Program-made: the position numbers and the translations under genes
Part shown: positions 1 to 6,303 of the stretch, one piece after another
How positions within the stretch are numbered: position 1 is the first letter of the stretch
Layout of the letters: every line of letters starts with the position of its first letter
Assembly (NCBI GenBank): GCA_016839955.1
Contig: JAEOTI010000316.1
Coordinates: forward strand, 1 to 9,551
Length of the DNA stretch: 9,551 nucleotides
Direction of reading: 5' to 3'
From: Candidatus Hodarchaeota archaeon
GTDB lineage: Archaea > Asgardarchaeota > Heimdallarchaeia > Hodarchaeales > YT1-057
Notes under the pieces: generated by a model
Told to the model about the DNA's origin: nothing
The model's input: only the letters and a program-made list of their open reading frames with translations
Databases searched by the model: none

Positions 1-2
1 AA

Positions 3-32
3 AGAAGATTAAATGAAAAAAAATAATCTTTT
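3..32 (+). terminator. Weak hairpin at the left edge, possible terminator of an upstream gene
   Basis: AAGATTA (5-11) pairs with TAATCTT (24-30). Two more pairs extend it outward, one of them G-T, around a 12-nt A-rich loop, and a short T-run follows. The first bases also read as a possible C-terminus ending in TAA at 10-12, so this could close a gene lying mostly outside the window. The stem is AT-only apart from one G-C pair and could be chance. Confidence 0.2.
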
Positions 33-79
33 AGCGATGGAAATACAATTTAATAGTCTTACTAAAGAAGGGAAAATGT

Positions 80-89
80 AATTTAAGCA
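80..89 (+). promoter_or_regulatory. Possible TATA box for the bpsA operon
   Basis: An AATTTAAGCA stretch resembles an archaeal TATA element. With the usual spacing of about 26 nt it would start transcription near 110, giving a leader of roughly 60 nt before the ATG at 174. No other promoter-like site is evident between here and the YlbF genes, whose intergenic gaps are short. The assignment rests only on base composition and spacing. Confidence 0.25.
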
Positions 90-173
90 TAATGTTTCAG
101 TTTTCCGAAATTCGAAACGTACATGGGAAAACATTCAATTAATTTATTTTTGAATGACAAAGGACGGTTTCAG

Positions 174-386
174 ATGACAAATAAAAAGGTCGAATTACAT
201 TTATGTTGGGATTGTCGTAAAGCAGAAGATCGTTCATGTTTAGTCTATAATCAGCTTGAAGCTATTGTTGATGAAAATTTTACTTCAATTGAAATTCGTT
301 TTCAAGTTCCTAGCTGTGAGTTCTTTGAAGAAGAAGAATTTTTAAAGAAACCAGGGAAAGTTGTGCGGCGGGATACAAATCTTTAA
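174..386 (+). CDS. Small Cys-rich protein of unknown function, possibly zinc-binding
   Basis: This 70-residue protein matches no family I recognise. It has four cysteines, C11, C14, C22 and C48, in the pattern CxxC-x7-C-x25-C, which could bind one zinc ion or another metal. The middle (about 27-45) looks like alternating strand and turn, and an acidic patch EFFEEEEF lies at 49-56 before a basic tail. There is no signal peptide or membrane segment. The ATG at 174 was chosen because AGGA at 161-164 sits 9 nt ahead of it. An in-frame ATG at 123 would add 17 residues but has no ribosome binding site. Only 34 nt separate its stop from bpsA, so the two are probably co-transcribed, and a role alongside the polyamine enzyme is possible but unproven. 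Confidence 0.6.
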   Translation: MTNKKVELHLCWDCRKAEDRSCLVYNQLEAIVDENFTSIEIRFQVPSCEFFEEEEFLKKPGKVVRRDTNL

Positions 387-420
387 CTGTTCTTTCATTG
401 TCATAAATGAGGAAAATGAA

Positions 421-1593
421 ATGCAAGATAGGGTTCCTTTTTTATACCATATAGCAAAAGAAGTTGATTTAAATGAAGGGCCAGAGGGTGTTTTACAGGT
501 TATTAGGCAGATTTTCATAAGAGGACCAATTAGTAGTAAAAAGTTAGCGCAAGTAACGTTTCTCCCAATCCCAATCACTGTAGCTATAAGGAATGAACTT
601 ATTTCTCGAGGTTTTGTTTCCAAGACTACAAAAGGAGCGATATTAACTCCAATAGGTTTGGAAATGGCAAAAAAGGAATTAAATCTCAGTTTGAAGATCG
701 AACCTACTTGTACAATGTGTGATGGGTGTGGTTTGACAATTTCGGATCAATTTGAAGAGAAAATTGAAATATTTAAGGAAATATGTTCCCAACGTTCTGT
801 TCCTAAAATTCAATTGAATCAAGTTCAATCTACACCTAAAACTTCCATCCTACGAATAATACAAATGATAGCCGATGGTAACTTAGATGGACGACGGATA
901 TGTTTTTTGGGTGATAATGATCTAACCTCAATTGTAGCGTCCCTTTTTGGAACGCCAACAACTATTAAAGTCTTAGATATAGATAAGAAGTTACTGAATT
1001 TTATTGATAAGATTTGTACTGAATATGATTTTGAAATTTCAACAGTAGAACAGGATTTAACAACACAAGTTCCACACCATTTGATATCCCAATTCGATGT
1101 ATTCAGTACAGACCCACCTTATACATTAGAAGGAGTAAAACTCTTCCTACATAGAGGTTTAGAAGTTTTAGAAAAACGAAGTGGTTGCTGGGGTTATATT
1201 TCGCTACGTTTGTCAAAATTAGAAGAAGTTTTGTCCATTCAAAACTATATTGGGAAAAATGGCGGTATTTTAAAACACATATTCAATAATTTTAATGAAT
1301 ATGAGGGTGCTGAAATATTAGGAAACCGCTCTGATCTCTTTGCATTCGAAACAACAAATGAATTCTCGAAAATTGACATAAAATCAGATACTATACCTAA
1401 TGATTTACTAATTTATACTGGATTGAAACAACAAACAATAAGGTATTATAAATGCACGTCTTGTGGAGAAATCCATGTAGTAGGTAAAGATCAATCTTAT
1501 AACACTATTGAGAGTCTCAAAAGAATTGGGTGTCATCAAAAGGGATGCCAAAATAAAAAATTCAGATTACTAGAAAGGAAAGTTATCACTTAG
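421..1593 (+). CDS. bpsA: Branched-chain polyamine synthase BpsA with extra C-terminal Cys4 ribbon
   Basis: BpsA (N4-bis(aminopropyl)spermidine synthase, PF01861, formerly DUF43) transfers aminopropyl groups from decarboxylated SAM to spermidine, releasing methylthioadenosine. The product is a cytoplasmic branched polyamine known from thermophiles. In this 390-residue protein, residues 1-90 form a winged-helix-like domain. A Cys-rich link follows (C97, C100, C103), then a Rossmann methyltransferase-like domain with FLGDND at 162-167 (family motif GDDD), LDID at 186-189 and TDPPYT at 230-235. A tail carries C345/C348 and C371/C376, which looks like a zinc ribbon. It is longer than the Thermococcus enzyme (about 350 residues), mainly through this tail. 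The ATG at 421 follows GAGG at 409-412, whereas an upstream TTG at 361 overlaps the preceding gene. The family call is firm. The exact product is inferred. Confidence 0.88.
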   Translation: MQDRVPFLYHIAKEVDLNEGPEGVLQVIRQIFIRGPISSKKLAQVTFLPIPITVAIRNELISRGFVSKTTKGAILTPIGLEMAKKELNLSLKIEPTCTMCDGCGLTISDQFEEKIEIFKEICSQRSVPKIQLNQVQSTPKTSILRIIQMIADGNLDGRRICFLGDNDLTSIVASLFGTPTTIKVLDIDKKLLNFIDKICTEYDFEISTVEQDLTTQVPHHLISQFDVFSTDPPYTLEGVKLFLHRGLEVLEKRSGCWGYISLRLSKLEEVLSIQNYIGKNGGILKHIFNNFNEYEGAEILGNRSDLFAFETTNEFSKIDIKSDTIPNDLLIYTGLKQQTIRYYKCTSCGEIHVVGKDQSYNTIESLKRIGCHQKGCQNKKFRLLERKVIT

Positions 1594-1597
1594 GAGG
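1593..1597 (+). promoter_or_regulatory. Strong Shine-Dalgarno overlapping the bpsA stop codon
   Basis: GGAGG begins on the last base of the bpsA TAG. It lies 9 nt ahead of an in-frame CTG at 1607, 13 nt ahead of an ATG at 1611 that opens only a three-codon frame, and 33 nt ahead of the first in-frame ATG (1631). The placement implies coupling to bpsA termination and argues that the next gene starts at CTG, or is reached by reinitiation after the minicistron. Confidence 0.5.
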
Positions 1598-1606
1598 CTA
1601 TAAACG

Positions 1607-1996
1607 CTGGATGAATCTCTAGATCTAATTATGCAACAGAAAATGAAAGAAATGGTAAAAAAAGGTTCTTTAGAAGAAAAAATTAAGCTATTAGCACATG
1701 AAATTAAACAAACTGCTGAATTTCAAAATTATTGGACTTTTCGAAAGCTTATCCAAAAAAAACCGGGAATCTGGGGGTTGATACAGCGATTTGAAGTGCA
1801 AAAGAAAAAACTAAATGCCCCTATGGTTCATCCAATGGACGTTCAGAAATTAAGAGTCTTAGCTCAAGAAATTACTAAGTCACAAGAAGCAATTAACTAT
1901 TACCAGAGTCTTAAGGAACTTAGCGGAGTTTTTAGGATGATTCATCTCTTCTTATCTGAGAAGATTGGTTTTCGATTCGGTACTCGGGTGAGCTAA
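1607..1996 (+). CDS. YlbF/YmcA-family helical protein, first of an adjacent pair
   Basis: The protein is all-helical. Two helical stretches, about 14-60 and 67-116 counted from the ATG at 1631, are joined by a Pro-containing loop (APMVHPMD), and it ends in an IGFRFG motif. This is the layout of the YlbF/YmcA (Com_YlbF) family. In Bacillus those proteins form the RicA-RicF-RicT complex that helps RNase Y process mRNA; nothing here shows the same job. From ATG 1631 it is 121 residues. I extend it to CTG 1607 (129 residues) because GGAGG at 1593-1597 has standard spacing to that codon, no SD precedes 1631, and the extra residues (DESLDLI) continue the helix. An in-frame TAA at 1601-1603 prevents any earlier start. 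The next gene begins 2 nt after its stop. The family call is fairly good. The start is uncertain. Confidence 0.65.
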   Translation: MDESLDLIMQQKMKEMVKKGSLEEKIKLLAHEIKQTAEFQNYWTFRKLIQKKPGIWGLIQRFEVQKKKLNAPMVHPMDVQKLRVLAQEITKSQEAINYYQSLKELSGVFRMIHLFLSEKIGFRFGTRVS

Positions 1997-1998
1997 AA

Positions 1999-2397
1999 AT
2001 GACTACTGATAACGATAAGTTTCAAACAATTCTCCGCGCAGCTAAAGAATTAGCTAATTTTCTTCAAGAATCCTCAGAGTTCAAAAATATTGACATTACA
2101 CGTCGCAAACTAGGAGAAGATGATGAAACAAGGGAAATTCTTTGGCAATATCAAGATGCGAAGAAAACAATGTATGATGCTAGAGAAACAGGGATTATTC
2201 CTGATAAAGTCCTTAAAGATAGTAAGCGGTTAAAAAGAGCATTACACAAAGACGAAAACATGAAAGCGCATCAGAATGCTAAACAATCTTTTCAAAACTT
2301 ATTGAGAGAAACAAACATCTTACTTTCGAAAGCTCTTGGGGGAGTTGATTTTGGTGAGCTTGCTCTTGAAGTGAATGATAAGCAAAGATCAGATTAA
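1999..2397 (+). CDS. YlbF/YmcA-family helical protein, second of an adjacent pair
   Basis: This 132-residue protein is helical throughout and has the family's closing signature LSKALGGVDFGELA at 109-122. Helices run at about 7-28, 41-62, 68-83 and 86-112. It is highly charged, with no membrane segment. ATG 1999 lies 2 nt after the preceding stop and is preceded by GGTGA at 1987-1991, so the two genes should be translated together. They are diverged paralogues, and by analogy with Bacillus RicA/RicF they may form a heteromer (inference). No archaeal RNase Y or RicT-like protein is in the window, so the target is unknown. Its TAA overlaps the stop codon of the opposite-strand decarboxylase gene, leaving no room for a separate terminator. 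Confidence 0.7.
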   Translation: MTTDNDKFQTILRAAKELANFLQESSEFKNIDITRRKLGEDDETREILWQYQDAKKTMYDARETGIIPDKVLKDSKRLKRALHKDENMKAHQNAKQSFQNLLRETNILLSKALGGVDFGELALEVNDKQRSD

Positions 2398-3677
2398 ACT
2401 TCAGATTTCAGGATACTGAAAATATCATCATAAGTTTGACGTCTTTTTATTACATTGGATTTCCCAGAATCTAATTTTACCATAGCTGGAGAAGGGTACC
2501 CAAAGTGTCCAGCAATTGACGTAGTATATGCTCCTGCGTTGAAAATTGCAACATTATCTCCTTCCCCAAGATACATTTCTACGTTCCGAACAAATTCATC
2601 ATTTGGTTGGCAGAGGGGTCCACCAATCGATAAACTTTCCTTTTTTTGCTTACTAAGTACGCAAGGGTGAATCTCGTATTTTGTAAACCCAAGAGGTACT
2701 AATACGTTTATTCCGACATCTAGTAGAGCCCATGTCTGACCACTAGTTTTTCTTTTACGTATCACAGTAGCTAAACAGATAATTGCATCACCAACTAGGA
2801 ATCGTCCAGGTTCTACAATAAGAGATGGATCACTAGCTAATTTCGACATTAGGGTATGTGTAAGCTCTGAAAAATGTTCGATTGAATACCCATTTCTTTC
2901 TAAGAGGTATCTTGGAGGAAAACCACCACCAATATCCACGGACTCTAACTCTATTCCTAAAATCTTTTCTAAAGTTCTACCAAAATCTACTAATTCTCGG
3001 ATAGATTGTTCAAACACTTCTAAACCTGGAGGATGACGACAACCAACATGTGTTGAAATCGCCCCAAAAGGTATCTTTGAAGACATACCATATTTTTTGA
3101 TTGCTTTTATTGCTCTCTCAGAGTCTAGTCCGAGCTTCGAATAAGGTTGAATTAGTGCATTTCTTCTTACTTCTTTAGTTAATTTTGGTGCAATTCTAAC
3201 TCCAATTAGTGGGAGGGAGGATTTCCACGTACATTCAGAAAGATCTTTGAGTTCTTCAAAAGATTCTACGTTTATCAATCCTATATTCAATTCTATTGCT
3301 TTTTCAATATCCGATTGTAGCTTGGAAGGCCCATTAAAGACAATTTTTGGGGGAAGAATCCCTGATTTAATAGCTAAAAAAAGCTCTAAACCACTCATAA
3401 CTTCAGATCCTGCTCCCATTTTTCCGAGTATGGAGATCACTGCAGGATTATAGTTGGCTTTTAATGCATAAGCAATGTTTAATTTCCGAAAATGCTGCAA
3501 AAACGATCTCTCAATAGCGTTATAGTTATCAGAAAGCCTACGAGAACTTAAAACCATCAGTGGTGAGCCAAATTCTTCAACTAAATGAATAGAGGATATT
3601 GTATCAAGGAATAGTTGATTCTTCTTATATTCAAAACCTAAAGAGTTAATTGTCTGTTCATCTAGCATAAAAAACAC
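2394..3677 (-). CDS. Fold-type III PLP-dependent amino-acid decarboxylase (LysA/ODC-like)
   Basis: Members of this family remove the alpha-carboxylate of ornithine, lysine, arginine, diaminopimelate, carboxynorspermidine or carrier-bound substrates. The 427-residue protein has the PLP barrel, with the Schiff-base lysine K73 in YALKANY, HVGC at 210-213, the phosphate-binding GGGF at 250-253 and EPGR at 289-292. The C-terminal beta domain has GGPLCQPND (352-360) and NAGAY (380-384). C356 is the expected general acid. Q357 replaces the Asp (ODC) or Glu (diaminopimelate decarboxylase) that contacts the distal substrate group, and GPLCxPxD is closer to BtrK- and exosortase-associated decarboxylases. 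GTG 3677 gives this length. ATG 3668 is an equally good start (424 residues). It is the last gene of the ABC transporter operon, 9 nt behind the ATPase. Fold and chemistry are secure. The substrate is unknown. Confidence 0.85.
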   Translation of the reverse strand: MFFMLDEQTINSLGFEYKKNQLFLDTISSIHLVEEFGSPLMVLSSRRLSDNYNAIERSFLQHFRKLNIAYALKANYNPAVISILGKMGAGSEVMSGLELFLAIKSGILPPKIVFNGPSKLQSDIEKAIELNIGLINVESFEELKDLSECTWKSSLPLIGVRIAPKLTKEVRRNALIQPYSKLGLDSERAIKAIKKYGMSSKIPFGAISTHVGCRHPPGLEVFEQSIRELVDFGRTLEKILGIELESVDIGGGFPPRYLLERNGYSIEHFSELTHTLMSKLASDPSLIVEPGRFLVGDAIICLATVIRKRKTSGQTWALLDVGINVLVPLGFTKYEIHPCVLSKQKKESLSIGGPLCQPNDEFVRNVEMYLGEGDNVAIFNAGAYTTSIAGHFGYPSPAMVKLDSGKSNVIKRRQTYDDIFSILKSEV

Positions 3678-3686
3678 TCAGAAATT

Positions 3687-4400
3687 TTAGTTGACTGTTA
3701 AAGCCGGACTTAATTCTTCACGGGTAATTCGAACATGACTTTTCCCATCTTGGATTGTAATGACATGATCTACTAAATTTAGAAGTTTAATATCATGTGT
3801 AGCAATAATAAGAGTTTTTCCACCACGGTTTAAATCACGTAATAAAGATAGAATTTCTGTTCCAGTTCTTAAATCAAGATTTGCAGTAGGTTCATCAGCA
3901 AGAATAATTACTGGATCATTTGCTAATGATCTTGCGATGGCAACCCTTTGTTGTTGACCTCCACTTAGTTGATTGGGCCGATTGCGTTCAAAACCTTCTA
4001 ACCCTACTATTTGAAGTAGATCTGTTGCCCTTTTCTTGCGTTTCTCTCGTGGTTGACCTGCTATGATGAGAGGCAGCTCCACGTTTTCTTGAGCAGTTAA
4101 AACAGGTTGGAGATCGAATGTTTGATGAACATATCCAATTTTCTCACTTCTAATTTTAGCAAGATCTCGAGCTGAAAGAAAACTTAGGTTTATTCCGTCA
4201 ACAAAAACTATACCTGAAGTAGGTCGTTCTAAACCTCCAATTATATTCAAGAGTGTGGTTTTTCCACTCCCTGATGGTCCCATTAAAGCTGAAAATGTTT
4301 CTTTTTCGACATCTAAATCTACACCTCTTAGAGCAGGAATGACATTTTTTCCGAGCTGGAAGTTTTTTGTAAGGTCACTGATGCTAACAGCATAAACCAT
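3687..4400 (-). CDS. LolD/MacB-type ABC transporter ATPase
   Basis: This complete 237-residue nucleotide-binding subunit should bind the cytoplasmic face of the FtsX-type permease encoded just upstream. Counted from ATG 4400, it shows Walker A GPSGSGKT at 41-48, Q-loop Q93, the signature LSGGQ at 145-149, Walker B with the catalytic Glu in ILADE at 166-170, a D-loop (ANLD, 173-176) and the switch His H202. The HQTFDLQPVLTAQENVELPL stretch at 92-111 is typical of the LolD/MacB/FtsE branch, whose transporters drive mechanotransmission or extrusion rather than import. The start overlaps the permease TGA by one base (TGATG) and is preceded by GGAGTGA at 4413-4407, six bases ahead. A TTG at 4403 is in frame but less likely. 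The cargo cannot be read from the sequence. Confidence 0.92.
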   Translation of the reverse strand: MVYAVSISDLTKNFQLGKNVIPALRGVDLDVEKETFSALMGPSGSGKTTLLNIIGGLERPTSGIVFVDGINLSFLSARDLAKIRSEKIGYVHQTFDLQPVLTAQENVELPLIIAGQPREKRKKRATDLLQIVGLEGFERNRPNQLSGGQQQRVAIARSLANDPVIILADEPTANLDLRTGTEILSLLRDLNRGGKTLIIATHDIKLLNLVDHVITIQDGKSHVRITREELSPALTVN

Positions 4401-5098
4401 CAAAGCTCACTCCTGATTGCATCTGATGGACTTCGTAAAATAATACTAAGAAAAGGGTAAGCAGTAGCTATAAGTGTGAAAGAGATTGCAACTCCTAAAG
4501 AGAGAAGAGAACTCCAAAATAGAAAATTCTGGCCCTTTGAAACTGAAAACAATTCAAATACGGTCTGAACTCCATGTCCATCAGATAAAACATAAAATCC
4601 TGTTAATACTCCACTTATTACTCCTAGAAATCCCCCAACTAGTCCAATAAGAATTGAATCGAGAAGTAAAATCTTAAGTACGTGTTGCCACTTACCTCCA
4701 AGGGCTCGAAATGTTCCTAGTTCGTATGCTCGTCTTGTAGCTATCATATAAATCGAATAATTGATACCTACAAAACAAATAATGAGAGACGCAATGAAAA
4801 CCCACCAGAAATAATCTTGAATTCCTTCCAATCCTAATTGTGTCAAAACAAAGGAAGAGATAAGCAAATATGATAGAAAACCTGAAGTTAGGATGATTCC
4901 ACCTAAAGTTAAAATCACACTTCCTTTTTGATATTTAGTATTAGCAATTGAAAGTGATAGTGCATCTAAAAGTGAAAACTTGGTAGTGGGAAGTCTTTCT
5001 ATAGTAAAACTTTCAATAGATTTGGCATTATCTTCTAAAAAGCTCTCGTCATCAAAAGGATTAGATTTTCCTCCTTTATTCATGAAATAAGACACCAA
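4400..5098 (-). CDS. Minimal FtsX/MacB-type ABC permease without extracytoplasmic domain
   Basis: This membrane protein of 232 residues has four predicted helices, at about 61-85, 97-119, 142-170 and 192-218. The stretch RRAYELGTFRALGG at 122-135 is the conserved FtsX/MacB coupling-helix region that contacts the ATPase. MacB- and LolC/E-type permeases carry a domain of roughly 200 residues between helices 1 and 2, and FtsX about 100. Here the link is only about 11 residues. The N-terminal 40 residues are polar and acidic, probably cytoplasmic, and there is no signal peptide. The start is uncertain: neither GTG 5098 nor ATG 5083 has an SD, and a TATA-like element at 5119-5127 would place a leaderless transcript at 5098. 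It heads the transporter-decarboxylase operon. Homodimerisation is expected from the family. Confidence 0.82.
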   Translation of the reverse strand: MVSYFMNKGGKSNPFDDESFLEDNAKSIESFTIERLPTTKFSLLDALSLSIANTKYQKGSVILTLGGIILTSGFLSYLLISSFVLTQLGLEGIQDYFWWVFIASLIICFVGINYSIYMIATRRAYELGTFRALGGKWQHVLKILLLDSILIGLVGGFLGVISGVLTGFYVLSDGHGVQTVFELFSVSKGQNFLFWSSLLSLGVAISFTLIATAYPFLSIILRSPSDAIRSEL

Positions 5099-5118
5099 AC
5101 TAAATTTGTTAGAGAGGG

Positions 5119-5127
5119 TTATTATTA
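5119..5127 (-). promoter_or_regulatory. TATA-like element for the transporter-decarboxylase operon
   Basis: On the minus strand this reads TAATAATAA. Its centre lies about 25-26 nt ahead of GTG 5098, matching a leaderless archaeal transcript. That would explain the missing SD. Starting instead at ATG 5083 would give a 15-nt leader. A second AT-rich stretch at 5101-5110 is less well spaced. Confidence 0.35.
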
Positions 5128-5179
5128 GAGAGGATTTTTCTACTACTCATAAGCCTTGTTGTTAGAGAGGATTTTTTTA

Positions 5180-5189
5180 TTTATAATTA
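5180..5189 (+). promoter_or_regulatory. TATA box for the peptidase-deaminase operon
   Basis: TTTATAATTA closely matches an archaeal TATA box and is centred 26-27 nt ahead of GTG 5210, so transcription may begin at the start codon itself. The GAGGA at 5196-5200 would then lie outside the mRNA. If transcription starts further upstream, that same GAGGA becomes a usable SD 9 nt from the GTG. The two readings can be separated only by mapping the transcript end. Confidence 0.45.
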
Positions 5190-5209
5190 ATTATTGAGGA
5201 CTGGTTAGA

Positions 5210-6283
5210 GTGGAACGTTCCATAAAAAGACTCGAAAAAATAACGAACACTATAGGGGTGGCAGGGGATGAAATGAAAGTTCGAAACGTAATAAAAGAAT
5301 ATATTTCTCCTCATGTTGAGAGTATGGAAGTAGATCCCTTAGGAAATCTGATCGTTAAAGTCTGTAGTTCCCCCCAAGCTTCTAAAAATCTGTTACTCGA
5401 TGCACACATGGATGAAATCGGTTTCATGGTCTCGGATATAATGAAAGATGGTTTTCTACGGTTCATTCCAATAGGTGGTTTTGATCCTAGAATCCTTCTC
5501 GCCCAATCTGTTACTCTACAAACATCAAAAGGGGAACTTTTTGATGGTGTTATTGGATCTAAGCCTCCTCACATACAAACTGTGGAAGAACGAAAGGCTG
5601 TAGTTCCATTTGAAGACCTTTTTGTTGATATCGGCTTTTCTAGCGCTTCTGAGGTTACTGAGAATGGAATACAAATTGGAGATCGAATGATTCTTTCTCA
5701 AAACTTTAGTTTCCTAAGGGAAAATTCTGACATTATGAAAGGAAGAGCTTTTGATGATCGTATTGGCTGTGCAGTGATTGTTGAAGTAATAGAACAGATA
5801 AAAGAAAAAGGAAAACCTGAGCATGGGACAATCTGGGCAGGATTCAGCGTTCAAGAGGAAGTTGGTATTCGTGGAGCAGGTCCACTCGCTTACACGGTTA
5901 ATCCCCAGTGTGCCATGGCAATAGAAGGAACAGTAGCAGCAGATACTCCAGGAACAAAACCCGGTACAAACCCATCAATAATGGGTAAAGGCCCTGCAAT
6001 TACATTAATGGATCGTAGTCTTTTAGCTGATAGACGAGTAGTGAGAAAATTTAAAGAAATAGCTAAAACTAATGACATCCCAATCCAATTCAAAAGACCA
6101 GTGTTGGTAGGTGGAACGAATGCCGGTGAGATTCATCGAATCCGAGGTGGAATCTTAAGTGGAGTCCTTTCAGTACCTGTTCGTTATATTCATTCACCTA
6201 ATCAGTTAGCAAGTCATAATGATTTCCAAAATACGATTAAATTAACAACAGAATTTTGTTACTCATTTCATGAGCTTTTTTGA
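5210..6283 (+). CDS. M42-family metallo-aminopeptidase (TET type)
   Basis: M42 enzymes are cytoplasmic dinuclear zinc or cobalt aminopeptidases that assemble into hollow tetrahedral dodecamers and trim short peptides released by the proteasome. This 357-residue protein has the family's usual length. The expected metal and catalytic residues are present: H66 and D68 in AHMDE, D182 in AFDDR, E216/E217 in QEEVG, E239 in AIEGT and H328 in RYIHSP. The insert between about 75 and 165 matches the PDZ-like dimerisation domain. It starts with GTG 5210. The preceding GAGGA is well spaced, but the TATA box spacing suggests a leaderless message. Its TGA lies just ahead of, or overlaps, the deaminase gene, so the two are co-transcribed. 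The substrate preference (general, glutamyl, lysyl or leucyl) cannot be read with confidence. Confidence 0.92.
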   Translation: MERSIKRLEKITNTIGVAGDEMKVRNVIKEYISPHVESMEVDPLGNLIVKVCSSPQASKNLLLDAHMDEIGFMVSDIMKDGFLRFIPIGGFDPRILLAQSVTLQTSKGELFDGVIGSKPPHIQTVEERKAVVPFEDLFVDIGFSSASEVTENGIQIGDRMILSQNFSFLRENSDIMKGRAFDDRIGCAVIVEVIEQIKEKGKPEHGTIWAGFSVQEEVGIRGAGPLAYTVNPQCAMAIEGTVAADTPGTKPGTNPSIMGKGPAITLMDRSLLADRRVVRKFKEIAKTNDIPIQFKRPVLVGGTNAGEIHRIRGGILSGVLSVPVRYIHSPNQLASHNDFQNTIKLTTEFCYSFHELF

Positions 6284-6303
6284 CGATTCATCAGGTGCTT
6301 AGT

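Larger units (their letters stand above)
5109..5213. repeat. Four copies of a TTAGAGAGG motif in the divergent promoter region
   Basis: Same-orientation copies of TTAGAGAGG occur at 5109-5117, 5125-5133 and 5162-5170. A one-mismatch copy, TTAGAGTGG, lies at 5205-5213. The second and third also share a following ATTTTT. The first two flank and touch the minus-strand TATA-like element, the third lies just ahead of the plus-strand TATA-like element, and the fourth covers the peptidase start. This arrangement suits operators for a shared regulator, though a local duplication of AG/T-rich sequence is also possible. Confidence 0.45.

Noticed and set aside
13..81. A 22-codon frame starting at ATG 13, possible leader peptide
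   Set aside because: No SD, simple A-rich composition, no regulatory hairpin linked to it, and length expected by chance in AT-rich DNA.
123..173. Upstream ATG of the small Cys-rich gene as the true start
   Set aside because: No ribosome binding site before 123, while AGGA is well placed before ATG 174; leaderless initiation at 123 is not supported by the TATA spacing.
361..420. TTG start 20 codons upstream for bpsA
   Set aside because: It would overlap the preceding gene and has no SD; ATG 421 has GAGG at 8-nt spacing and gives a normal N-terminus.
5081..5098. GGAGGA on the minus strand just inside the permease gene as an SD for a shorter start
   Set aside because: It lies within the first codons and no in-frame start codon follows at usable spacing.
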